64,000 nucleotides of DNA from Syncephalastrum monosporum B8922 (taxonomy: Eukaryota; Mucoromycota; Mucoromycetes; Mucorales; Syncephalastraceae). Positions within the stretch are counted from its first letter, which is position 1; every line of letters starts with the position of its first letter. Made by a program: the position numbers and the translations under genes. Location: NCBI GenBank assembly GCA_000697355.1, contig JNEN01000829.1:124001-188000 (forward strand), read 5' to 3'. The notes below the pieces were generated by a model that was not told where the DNA came from, ran no database searches, and saw nothing but the letters and a program-made list of their open reading frames with translations. Below, one piece after another: positions 37,563-48,954 of this stretch.

Positions 37563-38295
37563 GCCGGGTCAATGTGAACAAATCGAAAGTGCTGGCGATG
37601 GTGTCCCCCAGTCGGCTTTATAAAGCAATGCAAAACGCGTGTGTAACACGGCGACGCAGCAAAGGAAATCAGAAATAACCAAGGAAAAAAGTGCAAATAT
37701 AGCAACGCATTTGCCTCGTTCAGCTTTTCATTTCAGCCCGATGGGCTTCGATAATGTCTTGAAAATAGATAATAACTGGTCATCGAATACACTCCATGAG
37801 GAACATAAAAAGAGTTATTCTCGAATGCATTAATTCTGAAGAAATATAAAGAGCGCTTACGACTAGATCTGTATATGGGACACAGGCATGCAGCATGGAC
37901 CTTACGACAAACTGTGTACTTCATAGCGAATTGCTATAATATTATGAAGTGTAGTGTGGGTATGTCAAGTAAAGATATGCTGCCAGTGGAAACAGTTTGG
38001 AAACACGAGCAACAACAATAACCATTTAGACGCAATTGATACAGTTACAGACTTGCGTAGGATCCACACAACAAGAAGAAAACTCGTGAAAGTGCCGATG
38101 GCAGAGGAGCAAAGGAAAAGGATCGCCAACGGGGTACTGTGTCAGCTATATGAAAGCCATTGAATTAAATGGGTTGGATAAGTGTATTTACTAATCGTAC
38201 GATATAAAGCTTTATCCTCGCCACTGAGCGCGTTATCGTCAGCATGGAATTATTTCTAAAACTGTGATGGGTGAGTTGAATTTGATTGAGGTTTA
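37563..38295. repeat. Left edge of repeat island, with a dispersed repeat
   Basis: No gene. A stretch at about 37866-37950 matches about 44886-44968 (both include GGCATGCA, ACCTTACGACAAACTGTGTA and CTATAATATT or TTATAATATT), so it is one copy of a dispersed repeat that elsewhere is joined to the 3' end of the nuclease-like family. Confidence 0.6.
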
Positions 38296-39000
38296 TTAAA
38301 TGACACACTGCTTGGAGCCCTTCCTTGCTCTTCTGCTCTTCACAAATGACAGTGGACTCCCCATCTTGCGGCACTCGAACCGGTCGGAAAAAAAAGTTGA
38401 ACTTGATGCCCGTGTAGCTTGCTGTTTCCCTCCTTCCACCTCCGTTCGCGTCTCGCGCACGATCGCATCGATGGCTGCGACTTTTTCAAGGCTATACATT
38501 TCCTCTGTATGATCAGCTTACTCAGAAATGATCTGAACAGTGTCTACCTGAATCGTGGTTCTGTGCCCCTGACGAGAACGGCGCGGTAACGCGCTCACAG
38601 CCGCTTCTTTTCCAGTGCGGGAGCTTTTATGCTGGTTTCCGCTTGTATCCTGTTGATCGTACCCCGGAATAGCTTGTCCAAGACTTTCAGTGTCTCGATA
38701 ACCATAGTCAAGGACATTGATAGCCGAATATCATACGCCAGTTTGATCGAGCTGATTGCTACATCCGAGATCTTGAGATTAAAGAAGGGTTTAACTTCTT
38801 CTGGATATTTGTTCGAGATCAGCAGTAATAGAGATGTCGCAGTCAATATCACATGCACGTGGTCCTCGAGAGACACCTTTCATTTGCACTTCTTGAGGGA
38901 GCCTCGCATGTTGTAGAAAGCGTAAGGGATATCAAAATTGCCAGTCATCAAATGCTTGTCTGGATGATCAAGCGTGCCGAGTTCATAGTGAGAACGTTTG
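38296..39000 (-). pseudogene. Relic A1 of the nuclease-like repeat family (N-terminal part)
   Basis: Reading the minus strand from about 39000, the peptide DKHLMTGNFDIPYAFYNM and then VSLEDHVHVILTATSLLLL aligns with DKHLIAGSIHVSKAFHNM and VSLEDHVHVILAATSVLLL of the copy at 43.5 kb. An in-frame TGA at 38882-38880 interrupts it where the other copy has an arginine codon. It continues past a stop at 38595 to a second block (38512-38296) with AAIDAIVRETRTEVEGGKQQ, similar to the helix ALDALIRETRAEMEKKRHQ in the gene at 33.8 kb, ending KMGSPLSFVKSRRARKG. The C-terminal D...ExK domain is absent here. A broken copy is the simplest reading. Confidence 0.65.
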
Positions 39001-40400
39001 ACAGAAGTGCCATCTGTTAATGAAGATTGCTGGATTGGCTTGTGATATTAGTACCGTAATCACTTGCCATGACGCGCAAACGTGTTGATAGACGAGAGGA
39101 AAAAGAAAGAGTGGAGATGGACGCCCATCGTTTCCTTGCCTTCCCTTATTGCTTTTCGTGTTGGGAAGGACCTGTCCAGCAGGACGAACTCCTTCACGGC
39201 GCTTCTTCAAGTCTGGCCCTGCAACCCCGGGGTGCTCCTTCAGCGGTTTAATTCGAAGGCTGGAGGGGTGGTATCAACAAGAGGGAAAAAGTGCGATGTG
39301 AAAAAAAGATCGCTTATAATATGGGTTCTGGTAATCAAAAAAAAAAAAAGAAAGCATGAGGGTAATCATGTGCAGCTACGATAAAAATGTTTTGTTATGT
39401 GCCAATAGAACCCGAGTAAAAAGCACACAAGGCGTGCGTTTCTCACAGGGTTGCATCTATTCCGGCTGGTGAAGACGTACTGCCGTTAGGAGCCTCTCCT
39501 CCGAGAACGGAAGATATATGCAGGGGCTATGGACGTGATGAAATAGAAGATCAGTGATCGGATATCATCCGTGTTCATATTAATTTTGGAAGCGCTGTGC
39601 GTCTCAATCATATATACCCGTGCGTTTCTACAGCCCAATGCCCAATGTTTGATAAAGAACGTTTGTATCATCCTGCAAAACTGAACCACCACAATCAACC
39701 TCCCTAGCCTTGTGGTCACACAATGTGGTTCTATATCCCAATATTCCCAGTCGCAAAATATTGGGGTATCTGGCCATTTTTTCATCCTCTCCTTGTTTTA
39801 TCACGGTGGTTTTCTCCACGCGACGCAGCCTAAAGTAGGCACCTGCTAGCAGCTGGTCGGTCTGGCTCTTCCCGCGGGGTGTGTTTTTGCCGCCCTGGCT
39901 TGGTCGGAGAGGGGGACGTTCGTAAGATTCGATATAGTAGGGATAGTGTGGTTGTGGACTACCGCACTTTGCGTCACAAGTGCATCCAACGCATTCACTT
40001 AATATGGTTTCAAGCCATGGATCCCATCTACGATGTGGGTGCAGAGAAACCAAGACGGCAAGAACATACAATGTCAAGTACCTCTCGGTGTCAAGTCAAG
40101 AAAATAAATAACACTTATTCGATTTCTCTCTCACTTGATCATGCTTGCTTTTCACCTCCATGGCTGAGAAAGAGGCTTGTAAGCTTGCTACTCGTCTCCA
40201 AATGAGTCAATGAGCATAGGAGAGTTGACGTGGGATCGACATTCGATTCTTAAGCATAGACAGAGACAATCTATGTGGGTACGCTGATGAAGAGAGAGAG
40301 GCAGAGCGCAGTTAGAAGGTGTGAGGAACAGAAGCAGAGGTGTCAAGAACACAGTAATTATATATGTAAGATTTGTATTCATGTAGCTATCCTATCCTAT
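39001..40400. other. Intergenic part of the repeat island
   Basis: No coding frame is supported on either strand. Short A runs occur (39339-39351). The longest minus-strand frame, 39628-40077, has no family resemblance. Confidence 0.4.
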
Positions 40401-40409
40401 TAAAAATAA

Positions 40410-40800
40410 AACAAAGGTCTGAAGCTTGAGTTTGAGTTTGAGTTTGTGTTTGTGTGTGCCTGTTGGCAACTGCACATCTCAACGGCGTGGCGCGGCTTAC
40501 AGATATGCACGCTGACGCTTGACATTGCGTACATAAACCGGCTGTCAAATGGCGTGCTACGGTTTATAGCTTCCCGAAAGAAGTAGCGCAGTGACGCTTG
40601 AACAGGATTAAGAATATGAAGTAAGATCGACGGAAGGGTCATGCTAAATCAGGACGAATATTACTTGGAGTGATGTAAACTAAAGATATATTGTGGGTAT
40701 GATGGTCCAGATGTAAATTGATATTACATTTGATGCTTATTATGTCGATGTTTGAGATGGCATGATCGCTTTCGATCTTTTAATGTGAAAAATAACTGTT
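40410..40800 (-). repeat. Dispersed 3'-end repeat, copy R1
   Basis: In inverted orientation this matches about 44540-44890 and about 48955-49610. Diagnostic shared words include GTGTGTGCCTGT, GGCGTGGCGCGGCTTACAG, ATATGCACGCTGACGCT, GAAGTAGCGCAGTG and, at 40740-40770, ATGTCGATGTTTGAGATGGC, which in the copy at 44.5 kb encodes the last residues of the nuclease-like protein. It starts with a tandem GAGTTT run (about 40428-40450). So a family 3' end with its downstream flank was copied here without the upstream gene. Confidence 0.75.
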
Positions 40801-40807
40801 GAAACAC

Positions 40808-43100
40808 TTATAAAAGCAGACTCTCCACGGCTTGGGGCGTCCCAAACTGGTCTACAGTAAGCTCATGTGTCTTCTGCCGAGGGACCGGGTTTTGATTAGC
40901 CAAAGCCGTAAAAAGCGCGTCCCGATAGTCGCCTATCAACGCTTCATAGACTTGGGCAACCCCTTCGTCTATGGTAGATGGGTCCATGAACTTGTGCAGC
41001 AATTAAAGCCAACGTGCCGGCAACACAGGCTTGCCCCAAAGTCGTTGCACAGTCCGCAAGAGGTCCTGGCTATATAAGATTACTAAAAGTCAGTATATCA
41101 ATGCAAACCTATACCTAACCAGAATAACTTACTCAGGTAGACGATTCGCCAGCATAGACTCTCCCGTATTTGCCACCATGGATGGTCCTGCTCCACCAAC
41201 TTGGCCTACTCCAGGTACTTCTTGTCGACGGGAACGGAAAATGTGGTCACCCGTTCGTTGTCGCTTCAAGTTTCCGCCTGGTTTGGCTTCAATACGGTTC
41301 AAAGCTGCCGTCCAACGTTTACCAAAACAAAGGGAAAAGGTCTTTCGCTCGAAGGTCACCGAAAATGCCAGTGCACCCGGGCTAGGCAACATAAAACCAC
41401 GACAGAAGGCAAAGTCGGACTGCTGCACCCGCAGAGACACGACCGAACGGTATACATCTCGCCATCCGATATTGTCATCGTTTGGCCGAGAGAACCAGGA
41501 GTCAGCCACCGATGAGAGGGCCAAGGCAAGCGACAAAATACGAGGGTCTTGCCGTTGGTGCTGCAAATTACCCAAGTAGAATGAGGCGGCATCCAAATCG
41601 CGCACCAAAGTGATGTAGAAGGCCGCAAGCTTCTCCGAAGGGATCCAACGGACGGCACCAGGACGACTTGAATATTCGCTATAGATTTATGTAAGTACTT
41701 GCGATACAAATGAACCATAAACCATACAATACTTACTGCACAAAGGCACGAAAATCGTAATAAGTGTCCCGGAAGCTGGCCAGGGTCTGCCTGATCTCGT
41801 ACCGAACACACCAACTGGTCTTTCCCATCCCCAAGGCACCTCCTACAGACCACGCCTAAAGTCATTCATGTTAGCGACTATGTATAATGTAGACTTTTCA
41901 TCCAGTATTTACCTTCTCTGGGCCAAGATACCCATCCCAAATGGCAGCGGGAGGGAACGACACACCCAGCCGGTTGCTGTTGTCCTGATATTTATAAAAG
42001 GGCCGCTTCACATTATTATAAAGCTGGGCCTTGAACAATTCAAAAGGCCCAACACCAGCAATGGGGTCTGCAGCAGCAAACTTGCATCCTCCCAAGGACC
42101 GAAAGAGGCAGAACTGGTCAAATCTATCATTTAATACAGATCAATATTAAATCATGATCAAAAAACCATTTCAACTTACCTCTTGTCCTTTATACCTCCA
42201 TCACCTTTGAGGCCTTGCTTAAAATACTCATGGGTGTGGCTGTCACCTTCCACAGAGGCTCTAACCAAGCCAACAAGAGCAGGACTACCCTCTGGCAGGG
42301 CCAGCTGGATGCCGTGGTTAAGGAAAACGGCGTTGGGATCCAGCGTACCGGGAATCGACGGGCCATGGAGCCAGGACGACACGACACCTCGACGCCTACC
42401 GCGCAGGTGACAAAAAAGAAGTCCTTGAAGACCCCAAGATCTTGACTAGCTTCCGCCACTAGCTGCGCCATGCGACGGACCCAAGGCAACAAGTACTGAG
42501 ACCACTCCACCTCTGACCAACTAGAGACTGGCAGGTCATTGTCCCCGTGAGGTGGGACTGCTTGCTGGAAGGCCGGTATCACCATATTGTCCACAAACTT
42601 GGCTACAGTCTTGCTTGTCATTTTTTGATCCACCGGGAAGTCGGGGAAACAAATATTGACCTACAGTCCAAAGGCAAATCTATTAGTATATCATGTTTTA
42701 CCCATAATAACAATCTTTCTTACTTTAAAGGGGTTCTGCGAACCAAATTGCAACAATCGAAAGTTGCGGAAGTTCATGATCTTGTCAATGCGATCACCCT
42801 TGGCATCGTGAAGCCCTTGTTTACGCTTGAACGTAAACTTACAGTTGGGCAGACAGTATACCAATGGGTCGAAATCGGTCGGGACCTGGTAATAGATCGG
42901 GTACGGACTGGTGTGCATCTTGAAGAAGCGCTGCCGGAACAGATTTAACGTGAGACCCTCGATTAAGCGATTAATTGAGAGACAGTCAGCTAAATGCAGA
43001 ATAGGAAAGAGGCGGCGCCAGTTCGCGTCAATTGAATGGTTGTTTGTCTTCAGGACCAAGAGTCGTCCAGAAATTGTTCTAGCGTGTAGCAGTTACGCGT
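40808..43100 (-). pseudogene. Broken P-loop NTPase gene of an unrecognised family
   Basis: Six exons with canonical GT-AG borders read from about 43100: to 42724, 42660-42180, 42123-41913, 41855-41737, 41678-41133 and 41069-40808. All phases agree except for two lesions. In exon 2 a 5-bp tandem duplication (CGACA twice at 42377-42386) shifts the frame; removing one unit restores it exactly. In exon 6 an ochre codon at 41005-41003 interrupts an otherwise open frame that continues 65 codons to 40808. Exon 4 has a Walker A loop (GGALGMGKTSW) followed by DTYYDFRAF. Other conserved-looking blocks are FPDFPVDQKMTSKTV, LYNNVKRPFYKYQDN and YRDALFTALANQNP. The 5' end is unresolved; sequence to 43265 also matches a relic at 48.4 kb. 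Crinkler-type NTPases are one possible relation, not established. Confidence 0.7.
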
Positions 43101-43265
43101 CCTTGCGGAGATGGAAACTGGGTACGCCAGATGATTATGCATCAAAGCTGTGGAGCTTCTGCGAGCAACTTCAGCATCATTGGTTTTTTGCATCAAAATT
43201 TGTACTCCTGGTTGGCGGCGGCGAGCTAGCCCTTGGACATTACAGACGAGTTCAGGACGAGTCAA
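43101..43265 (-). repeat. 5' segment of the NTPase family, shared with 48.4 kb
   Basis: About 100 bases here match 48410-48540 (shared words GGAGCTTCTGCGAGCAACTT, GTACTCCTGGTTGGCGGCGG). On the minus strand the relic reading includes LAAANQEY, with a TGA where the other copy has a tryptophan codon. This is a decayed start region of the NTPase family or an upstream exon of it. Confidence 0.5.
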
Positions 43266-43474
43266 TCAAAACACGTTACGCTCTCCCCTGCTGCAGCGCC
43301 TGCGTTAACGACCTCGTTCCTCTCCGCGTTCGATTTTACGCTGACCATCGATTATGTTCCTGCTCCTCGAAAGTCCAGCAATGAAACCACTGTCTCAGCC
43401 AGTCTTAAACCGCAATATAACCACGTTAAAGATATCAAAGCCAAAGCAGCAATGTTCGACAGGGTGGCACGTCT

Positions 43475-44562
43475 GTCAAGCGTTCTCATGATGAACTCTT
43501 CGCCCTTGATCTTTTGTTTTGCCCTCCCCGTGACAAGCATCTGATAGCTGGCAGTATCCATGTCTCTAAAGCATTTCACAATATGCAGAGCTCCTTCAGA
43601 CGTTACAAGCGGAAGGTGTCTCTCGAAGACCACGTGCATGTGATACTGGCCGCGACCTCTGTCTTACTGCTGACCCCGAATATCCCAGAGGAAGTAAAAC
43701 CTTTTTTAAAATCTCAAGGATTGGAATGCCACAATCACCTCCATCCAAACGACATACAATATCCAGCCACCACCAATGTCTTCGACCATGGCTACCGATA
43801 TACAGTCGCCGCGCGGATAAGCTATACGCTCTGAAAATCAAAAGGATACAACTTAGACGAGAATATAACTCATCTGGGTATAACTAATCCGCGCTGATCG
43901 CCAAATTACCGAGATTCTCCCCGGAGGAGGATATTAACGAGACCGAATTCTGCATGCGCTTTGTAGACCCATTTTTGACTGGGCTATTCGACGACCCTGA
44001 CAATGGCGTGTATCTAAGATGGACGAACGAAACTACCATGGAGGCCAAGTACAACAATGGCTGTATCGACCGTCGCCCAGACCTGTGCGTTACCAAGTCC
44101 TGTGGCGTGAAGTGGGGTGCCGATTGCGGATATGGTGAAGCGAAAGCAGCTGCACGAGACGGTGATAATTATCTGGTGTGCATGAACTTGGTTAGAGTGG
44201 CTGTTCTCTCCAAAGAATCCCTCAACAAACAGTGCTTGGATGGAGTCTTAGGCATCCAGATTGTGGGCCGAACTCTGATGTTCTACGTCCTGTTGCTGCC
44301 CGCAGAAGGCATTTACACTTTGCTGCAGTTAACAGAAGTCAAGATTCCGGACAGTTCGCAAAATCTCTCGCATCTCGGCATGGACGTCTCGCATATATTG
44401 TCTGTGATGGACGCCTTCGACCGCCTGTGTGTGCGCTCAAATGATCCACAGATGATCGTTGATCGCAAGAACCCCTCCGTACCTTGGCAGGTGCTTCAGC
44501 AGTTATTCTCCACATCAAAAGATCGAAAGCGATCATGCCATCTCAAACATCGGCATAATTAG
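43475..44562 (+). pseudogene. Copy A2 of the nuclease-like family, D...ExK domain
   Basis: The longest copy of the family. Its N-terminal half (SHDELFALDLLFCPPRDKH, VSLEDHVHVILAATSVLLL) aligns with relic A1 but carries two frame changes (near 43705-43720 and 43790-43813) and a TAA at 43885-43887. After that the frame is open for 225 codons to 44562. The open part has FVDPFLTGLFDDPDNGVYLRW, then D43 in RRPDLCV and E62-x-K64 in GYGEAK, counted from the ATG at 43954. That D-x18-ExK spacing with flanking strands fits a PD-(D/E)XK nuclease core. The end is SSKDRKRSCHL. Function is inferred from the motif only. The C-terminal ORF may still be expressed. Confidence 0.6.
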
Positions 44563-44968
44563 CATTCAATGCAATATCAATTTATATCTGGACCATCATA
44601 CCCACAATATATCTAGAGTTTGTATCAATCCCAAGTAATGCTGATCCTGCTTTTAGCATGACTCTTCCGTCGAACTCGTTTCCTGTTTTTTAATCCTGGT
44701 CAAACGGCACTGCGCTACTTCTTTCGGGGAGCTATGAGCCGTTGCACGCGCCCTTTGACAGCCGGTTTTTGTACCCAATGTCAAGCGTCAGCGTGCATAT
44801 CTGTAAGCCGCGCCACGCCGTTTGAGATGTGCAGTCGCCGACAGGCACACACAAACTCAAACTCCAGACTTTTGCTACTACTTTATTGTAAATGGGAGAC
44901 CAGGCATGCACCTTACGACAAACTGTGTATCTCATTGCGAAATGTTATAATATTTTGAAATGCAATGC
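44540..44968 (+). repeat. Dispersed 3'-end repeat, copy R2 (attached to A2)
   Basis: The parent arrangement: the nuclease-like C terminus, its stop at 44560-44562, then the flank shared with R1 and R3, then a segment (about 44886-44968) shared with 37866-37950. Orientation is opposite to R1 and R3. Confidence 0.72.
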
Positions 44969-46095
44969 ATGAACCGACCATCCCCGCATAACAGCGGACC
45001 TCTAAAACGTAGAACTCGTGCATCAAAGAAATCCAACAAACGCATCAAGAGCAGAACATACACATCCCTTTCGAGACGGTCAAGAGCCTGGAGGGGGGTG
45101 ACGTGGTATTTGAATATAGATGCTGAGCTATATTTGATGTCTAAGCGCAATGGGGACCCTTATGTATGACTTTGTTTTAAAAATAATAATGGAACAAGGT
45201 GTCGATAAATATTCCCCTTATTCCAGTCTCTCAGTATTCATCTATTGTCGGTCTTCTACCCGACACCTCACCGGGTTTGGGCTTGTTTTGCTTCGGCTAC
45301 AGCGCCTTCGTTGACAGATACGTTGATGACTCTGTCGAACTGCCGCTGCAGGTTCCCGCGTCAGATCTCCACCCTCGTCTGGTCTACGCGGCCGTGTTTG
45401 GTCTTCCTGATTTTGGGGGCATATCGAGACGTGAAATGGATCTGGGCCACCGCACCTTTACGCGCATGTTTGCGGATGAGGGCGATGCCATCGATCAGGC
45501 TGGTCAGGCTCAGCCCGAGTCTGTAGCGGTCGCGGAGGTGGTTGAAATACAAGCGAATGTGGCGCGCGGTGAGGTTCAGTGAACATCGCGCCCAGATATT
45601 GTTCAGCTGCGTAAAAAGAGGACTTCTGCTGGCCGGCCGTCATGCGCTCGACGACTTCAGATTGAACTCGTCAAATTCCGGTAGCCTGAAAATAAGGACC
45701 GTCGAACAGGCCGTGGGCAACACCCATCATCCTTGTCAAACAAACAGCGGAGACCACGGTTGGTCATCGATTATACTGAACTCGATCACCCGCCGAGACG
45801 CTTTTCCAGCACTACGTATTAATGAAGCACTGGACTCCTTGGGAACGGCAATTCCATCCACGTTTATTTGCAGTATGTACTGTGCAGCTAATTTCTTTGT
45901 CAAGACTTGGCTATTGAACACGTCACAAAAATAGTAAGCGAAGTACATTTTCTTTTTCGTCGACTATAAACAGAAGGCAGCATACGAAAGACCAGCAACG
46001 AAGCCCTTACAGCCATTTCATCAACAAGAATTTATTAAAAACAGGACAAGATCAAGAAGTATGACGAAGAAAATAATCAATGCCCCAACAAATCA
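44969..46095. other. Intergenic part of the island with unassigned ORFs
   Basis: Opposing frames overlap at 45199-45582 (+) and 45361-45643 (-). The minus reading (LYFNHLRDRYRLGLSLTSLI, DGIALIRKHARKG) looks more protein-like, but it is short and has no recognisable family. It may be another relic. Confidence 0.35.
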
Positions 46096-46099
46096 GAGA

Positions 46100-46420
46100 T
46101 TCAACCTTGGCTCTCAAATGAATGAACGACAGCAATCGCGGATTTTCGTTTTCTCTTGCCTTCCTCCTTCTTCCTTATTCTTTTCTGTTTTCTTCTTTTC
46201 AAACAGTTTGCCCGCTTAGCTGCAGCTTACACTTCTATGTCGACAAAAGGAACGAAATGATACACTGATATCCATACCGGGAGCTTGTTCATTCGTTTTA
46301 TGGCTTGTTCGAAGACGGTGGCGTTCAAGATCCTCTTGATCAAAAGTAGTATTGTATAACAATATCGGCGATGTCATCAATCTTGTATATCATTACTGTT
46401 GTTCATATTCGGATATCGCG
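46100..46420 (+). repeat. Direct repeat D, copy 1
   Basis: Matches about 47750-48120 in the same orientation. Shared words include CATTACTGTTGTTCATA, AATATCGGCGATG versus AATGTCGGTGATG, and GATACACTG, plus the preceding pyrimidine-rich block. The similarity ends at about 46420, precisely where the RdRP-like coding segment starts, so the RdRP piece is joined to the repeat edge. Confidence 0.65.
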
Positions 46421-46902
46421 GCACTGGATGACCAACCACCTATCCGCCATTTTGCCGACCACGCCAACAGATTCGCCCGTGTGCAGTTTGCCGACGAAGG
46501 CCACGGCCGAATCTGCAGTTCTCACACCGAGGGCAACAACGTTGCCCTATACGACCGCATCTTTCAGGCCTTGATGAAGAGCATCCAGATCGACAAGCGC
46601 CGATATGGTTTTATAGCGTTCAGCAGCTTGCAGTTGCGTGATCAGGCGTGCTGGTTTTTTGCTCCCACACCGGAGCTAAACGCGTATTACATTGGCCAGT
46701 GGATGGGCACGTCCAACTACGAACGTATTATCGCCAAGCACGCCGTCCGCATGAACCAGGTATGTTAATATATGTGATGTATTTTTGTAGGCGCGCGCAT
46801 GTGCACGCTAACTGGCACTGTACTCACTATCCCTTCTCTTCACTTTGCATACAGTGCTTCTCATCCACACGGCGAACACCCGCTTATTTGGGAGTCTCGT
46901 GA
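46421..46902 (+). pseudogene. Truncated RNA-dependent RNA polymerase (RNAi type) fragment
   Basis: Two segments, 46421-46759 and 46855-46902, flank a canonical intron with a CGCTAAC branch point. The encoded 129 residues match the N-terminal part of the eukaryotic RdRP domain of silencing polymerases (RDR/QDE-1): IRHFADHANRFARVQFADEG, RYGFIAFSSLQLRDQACWFF, IGQWMGTSNYERIIAKHAVR, then NQ joined to CFSSTRRT. The frame then stops at 46902. The catalytic DxDGD region, which lies several hundred residues further on in this family, is absent, so the fragment cannot be an active polymerase. Reading continues upstream without a stop into repeat D. Confidence 0.8.
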
Positions 46903-48954
46903 GCTGATGTACACATATGCAGAGTCCACCATGTACCCCTTGAATTATTAAGGCATTTCCGTTACTGCCTTTTATACCCGTTTATTGTTTCTATCTAGTA
47001 TATATATACCCTACCTTATGCCAAGCAATAAACGATATCCAATTACCCATTTGTCAAAGTCCCCTGTCCATCCTCGTCTATCCTCAGTCGACCATTAGTC
47101 AGGTCCTCCTCTATTTCCTATCGTCCTTGCCGTGCTCCCTCGGCTTGTCCTTTAACAGTATCTGCTGTCACTTTCCATTCTCTTCCCTCTATCCTTTTTT
47201 GATGCTGGCCTCTGCCACTTGATTTCTGGCAAGCCTCTGTCTTGTAACTGCCTAGCAGATACGAAGACGCCTGATGCTCACCGTTTGGCCCGAATGGGTT
47301 TCTGACCCATATAGATAGTTCCTTCTGTCCTGTACTAGATCTGTCAGACTTGTATTTTTTTCTGCTTCTCTCTCCATTTATGTCCTGTTTCCTACAGGTT
47401 ATCCGTTCTGTCTTGCTCCCTTTGCACCTACGTATAGAGGTCAGCATCTCATTCCTAATAGACCCTGGCTGATTTTCTCAGAGGTTCTTCCTTGCGCCTG
47501 TCATCATATTCCCTGGCTGGACTCCCCCAGTCCGTATGCGTCTGAAGCAAAGTAACTTCTGACCGCCAGCTCGTAGGGTAAAAGGATGAGCCATAAATCG
47601 GTCCAATTTCGCATTTGCAGTTTCGCTTGCCCTTTTTCCTGGGCAACAGTTTTGCGGGCACTGCACATGGAGTTGAGACATGGGATTATTACATCCGTTA
47701 TCACTGTTTTCAAACAATGTGAAAAATTGATACCTGAACTGATACATAAAATTGAACGATTCGCTCATCGTCTTCTTCCTTCTTCCTTCTTCCTTTTTGT
47801 TTTCTTCCTTTCTGATTTCTTTCTTTTTCCATACGCACTTCTTCTTTCCAACCCATTTTCCCCCACAACTGCCGGTTATACTTCTTTGAATGGTCGGCAA
47901 AGGGTGCGATGCGAAGTGATACACTGCCATCGATATCGGGAGGTTGCTCATTCGTATTATTGCTTGTTTCAAATAATAGGGAGAAAAAAGAGCCCGAATT
48001 ACTGGCGGGGACCAGTGCGAAGACAGCGAAGTTGGAGACCCTCTCGATGAAACGTACTATGATAATGTCGGTGATGGCATCAATTTCGTAAATCATTACT
48101 GTTGTTCATACTCGAATATCACGCCAGCGGACCGGCCCAAAGGTGAGCGCGGCTTGATTTCTACGGCAGCACCGACCCCCTTGTGCTCCGCGTTGCACAA
48201 GGTACGCCTTTGGAGATCACCATGCGCAAGAAGGCAAAGAAGAACACATGCGTGGAAGAGGAAAAAGCTGCCACGCAAGCCCTGTGTGTCTGTCTGCATT
48301 GCAACCTAGCTGGTCACCGTGACGCAACCTCGAAGCTATGCCGGTTACACTACGGGTTTCCAGTAGGAGCGCCCAACCCATGAGACCGTCAAGCTCCACA
48401 AGATACCCAAACCCCATCAACTCCTTGAGGTCTCGCGGCGAAGCTTTGGAGCTTCTGCGAGCAACTTCCGCATCATCTTCGGCTTTTCGCACCAAAATTC
48501 GTACTCCTGGTTGGCGGCGGCAAGCTGGTCCTTAGTCACCACAGGCGACTCTCTTCTATTATGTCCTGCTCTATCTAGCCTCGCCTAGTGAAAGGGATCC
48601 GTTCATCTCTCAGGGAATTCTGTTCACTCCTCCAGGGTCTGACCTCGTTCCTAGTTAAATCCTGTCCCCTGTTCTCCTGTTCCATACGTTGTCGCAGCAA
48701 GCTGATGGATAGAGACTAGCATATAGTACGTAGGTTAGTCCCTATCTGCTTGTACATTTCTTGTATATGTAACATCGGATCGGTATACGTTTTTACAGGT
48801 CGACTTGCAGGATAGGCCCTAAAACCCTCTTCGCTCGCTTGCTTTCCTCCCCTTGATCATGGCATTCGCCTTCCTTTTTCAAGTTCTTGGACATATTGCA
48901 TTATTGCACTGATCGCCATTAAAGCTGCCCAATACTGTATGTCTATTACTATAA
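46903..48954. repeat. Repeat D copy 2 and relic of the NTPase 5' region
   Basis: Direct repeat D copy 2 spans about 47750-48120. At about 48380-48540 the minus strand carries a relic of the NTPase-family 5' segment (LAAANQEYEFWCEKPKMM, RKLLAEAPKLRRETS) matching 43101-43265. No intact gene is seen. The pyrimidine-rich stretch 46980-47660 has no family resemblance. Confidence 0.5.

Noticed and set aside
43101..43265. First exon of an intact NTPase gene
   Set aside because: In-frame stops and no usable start; it matches a relic elsewhere, so I treat it as repeat sequence.
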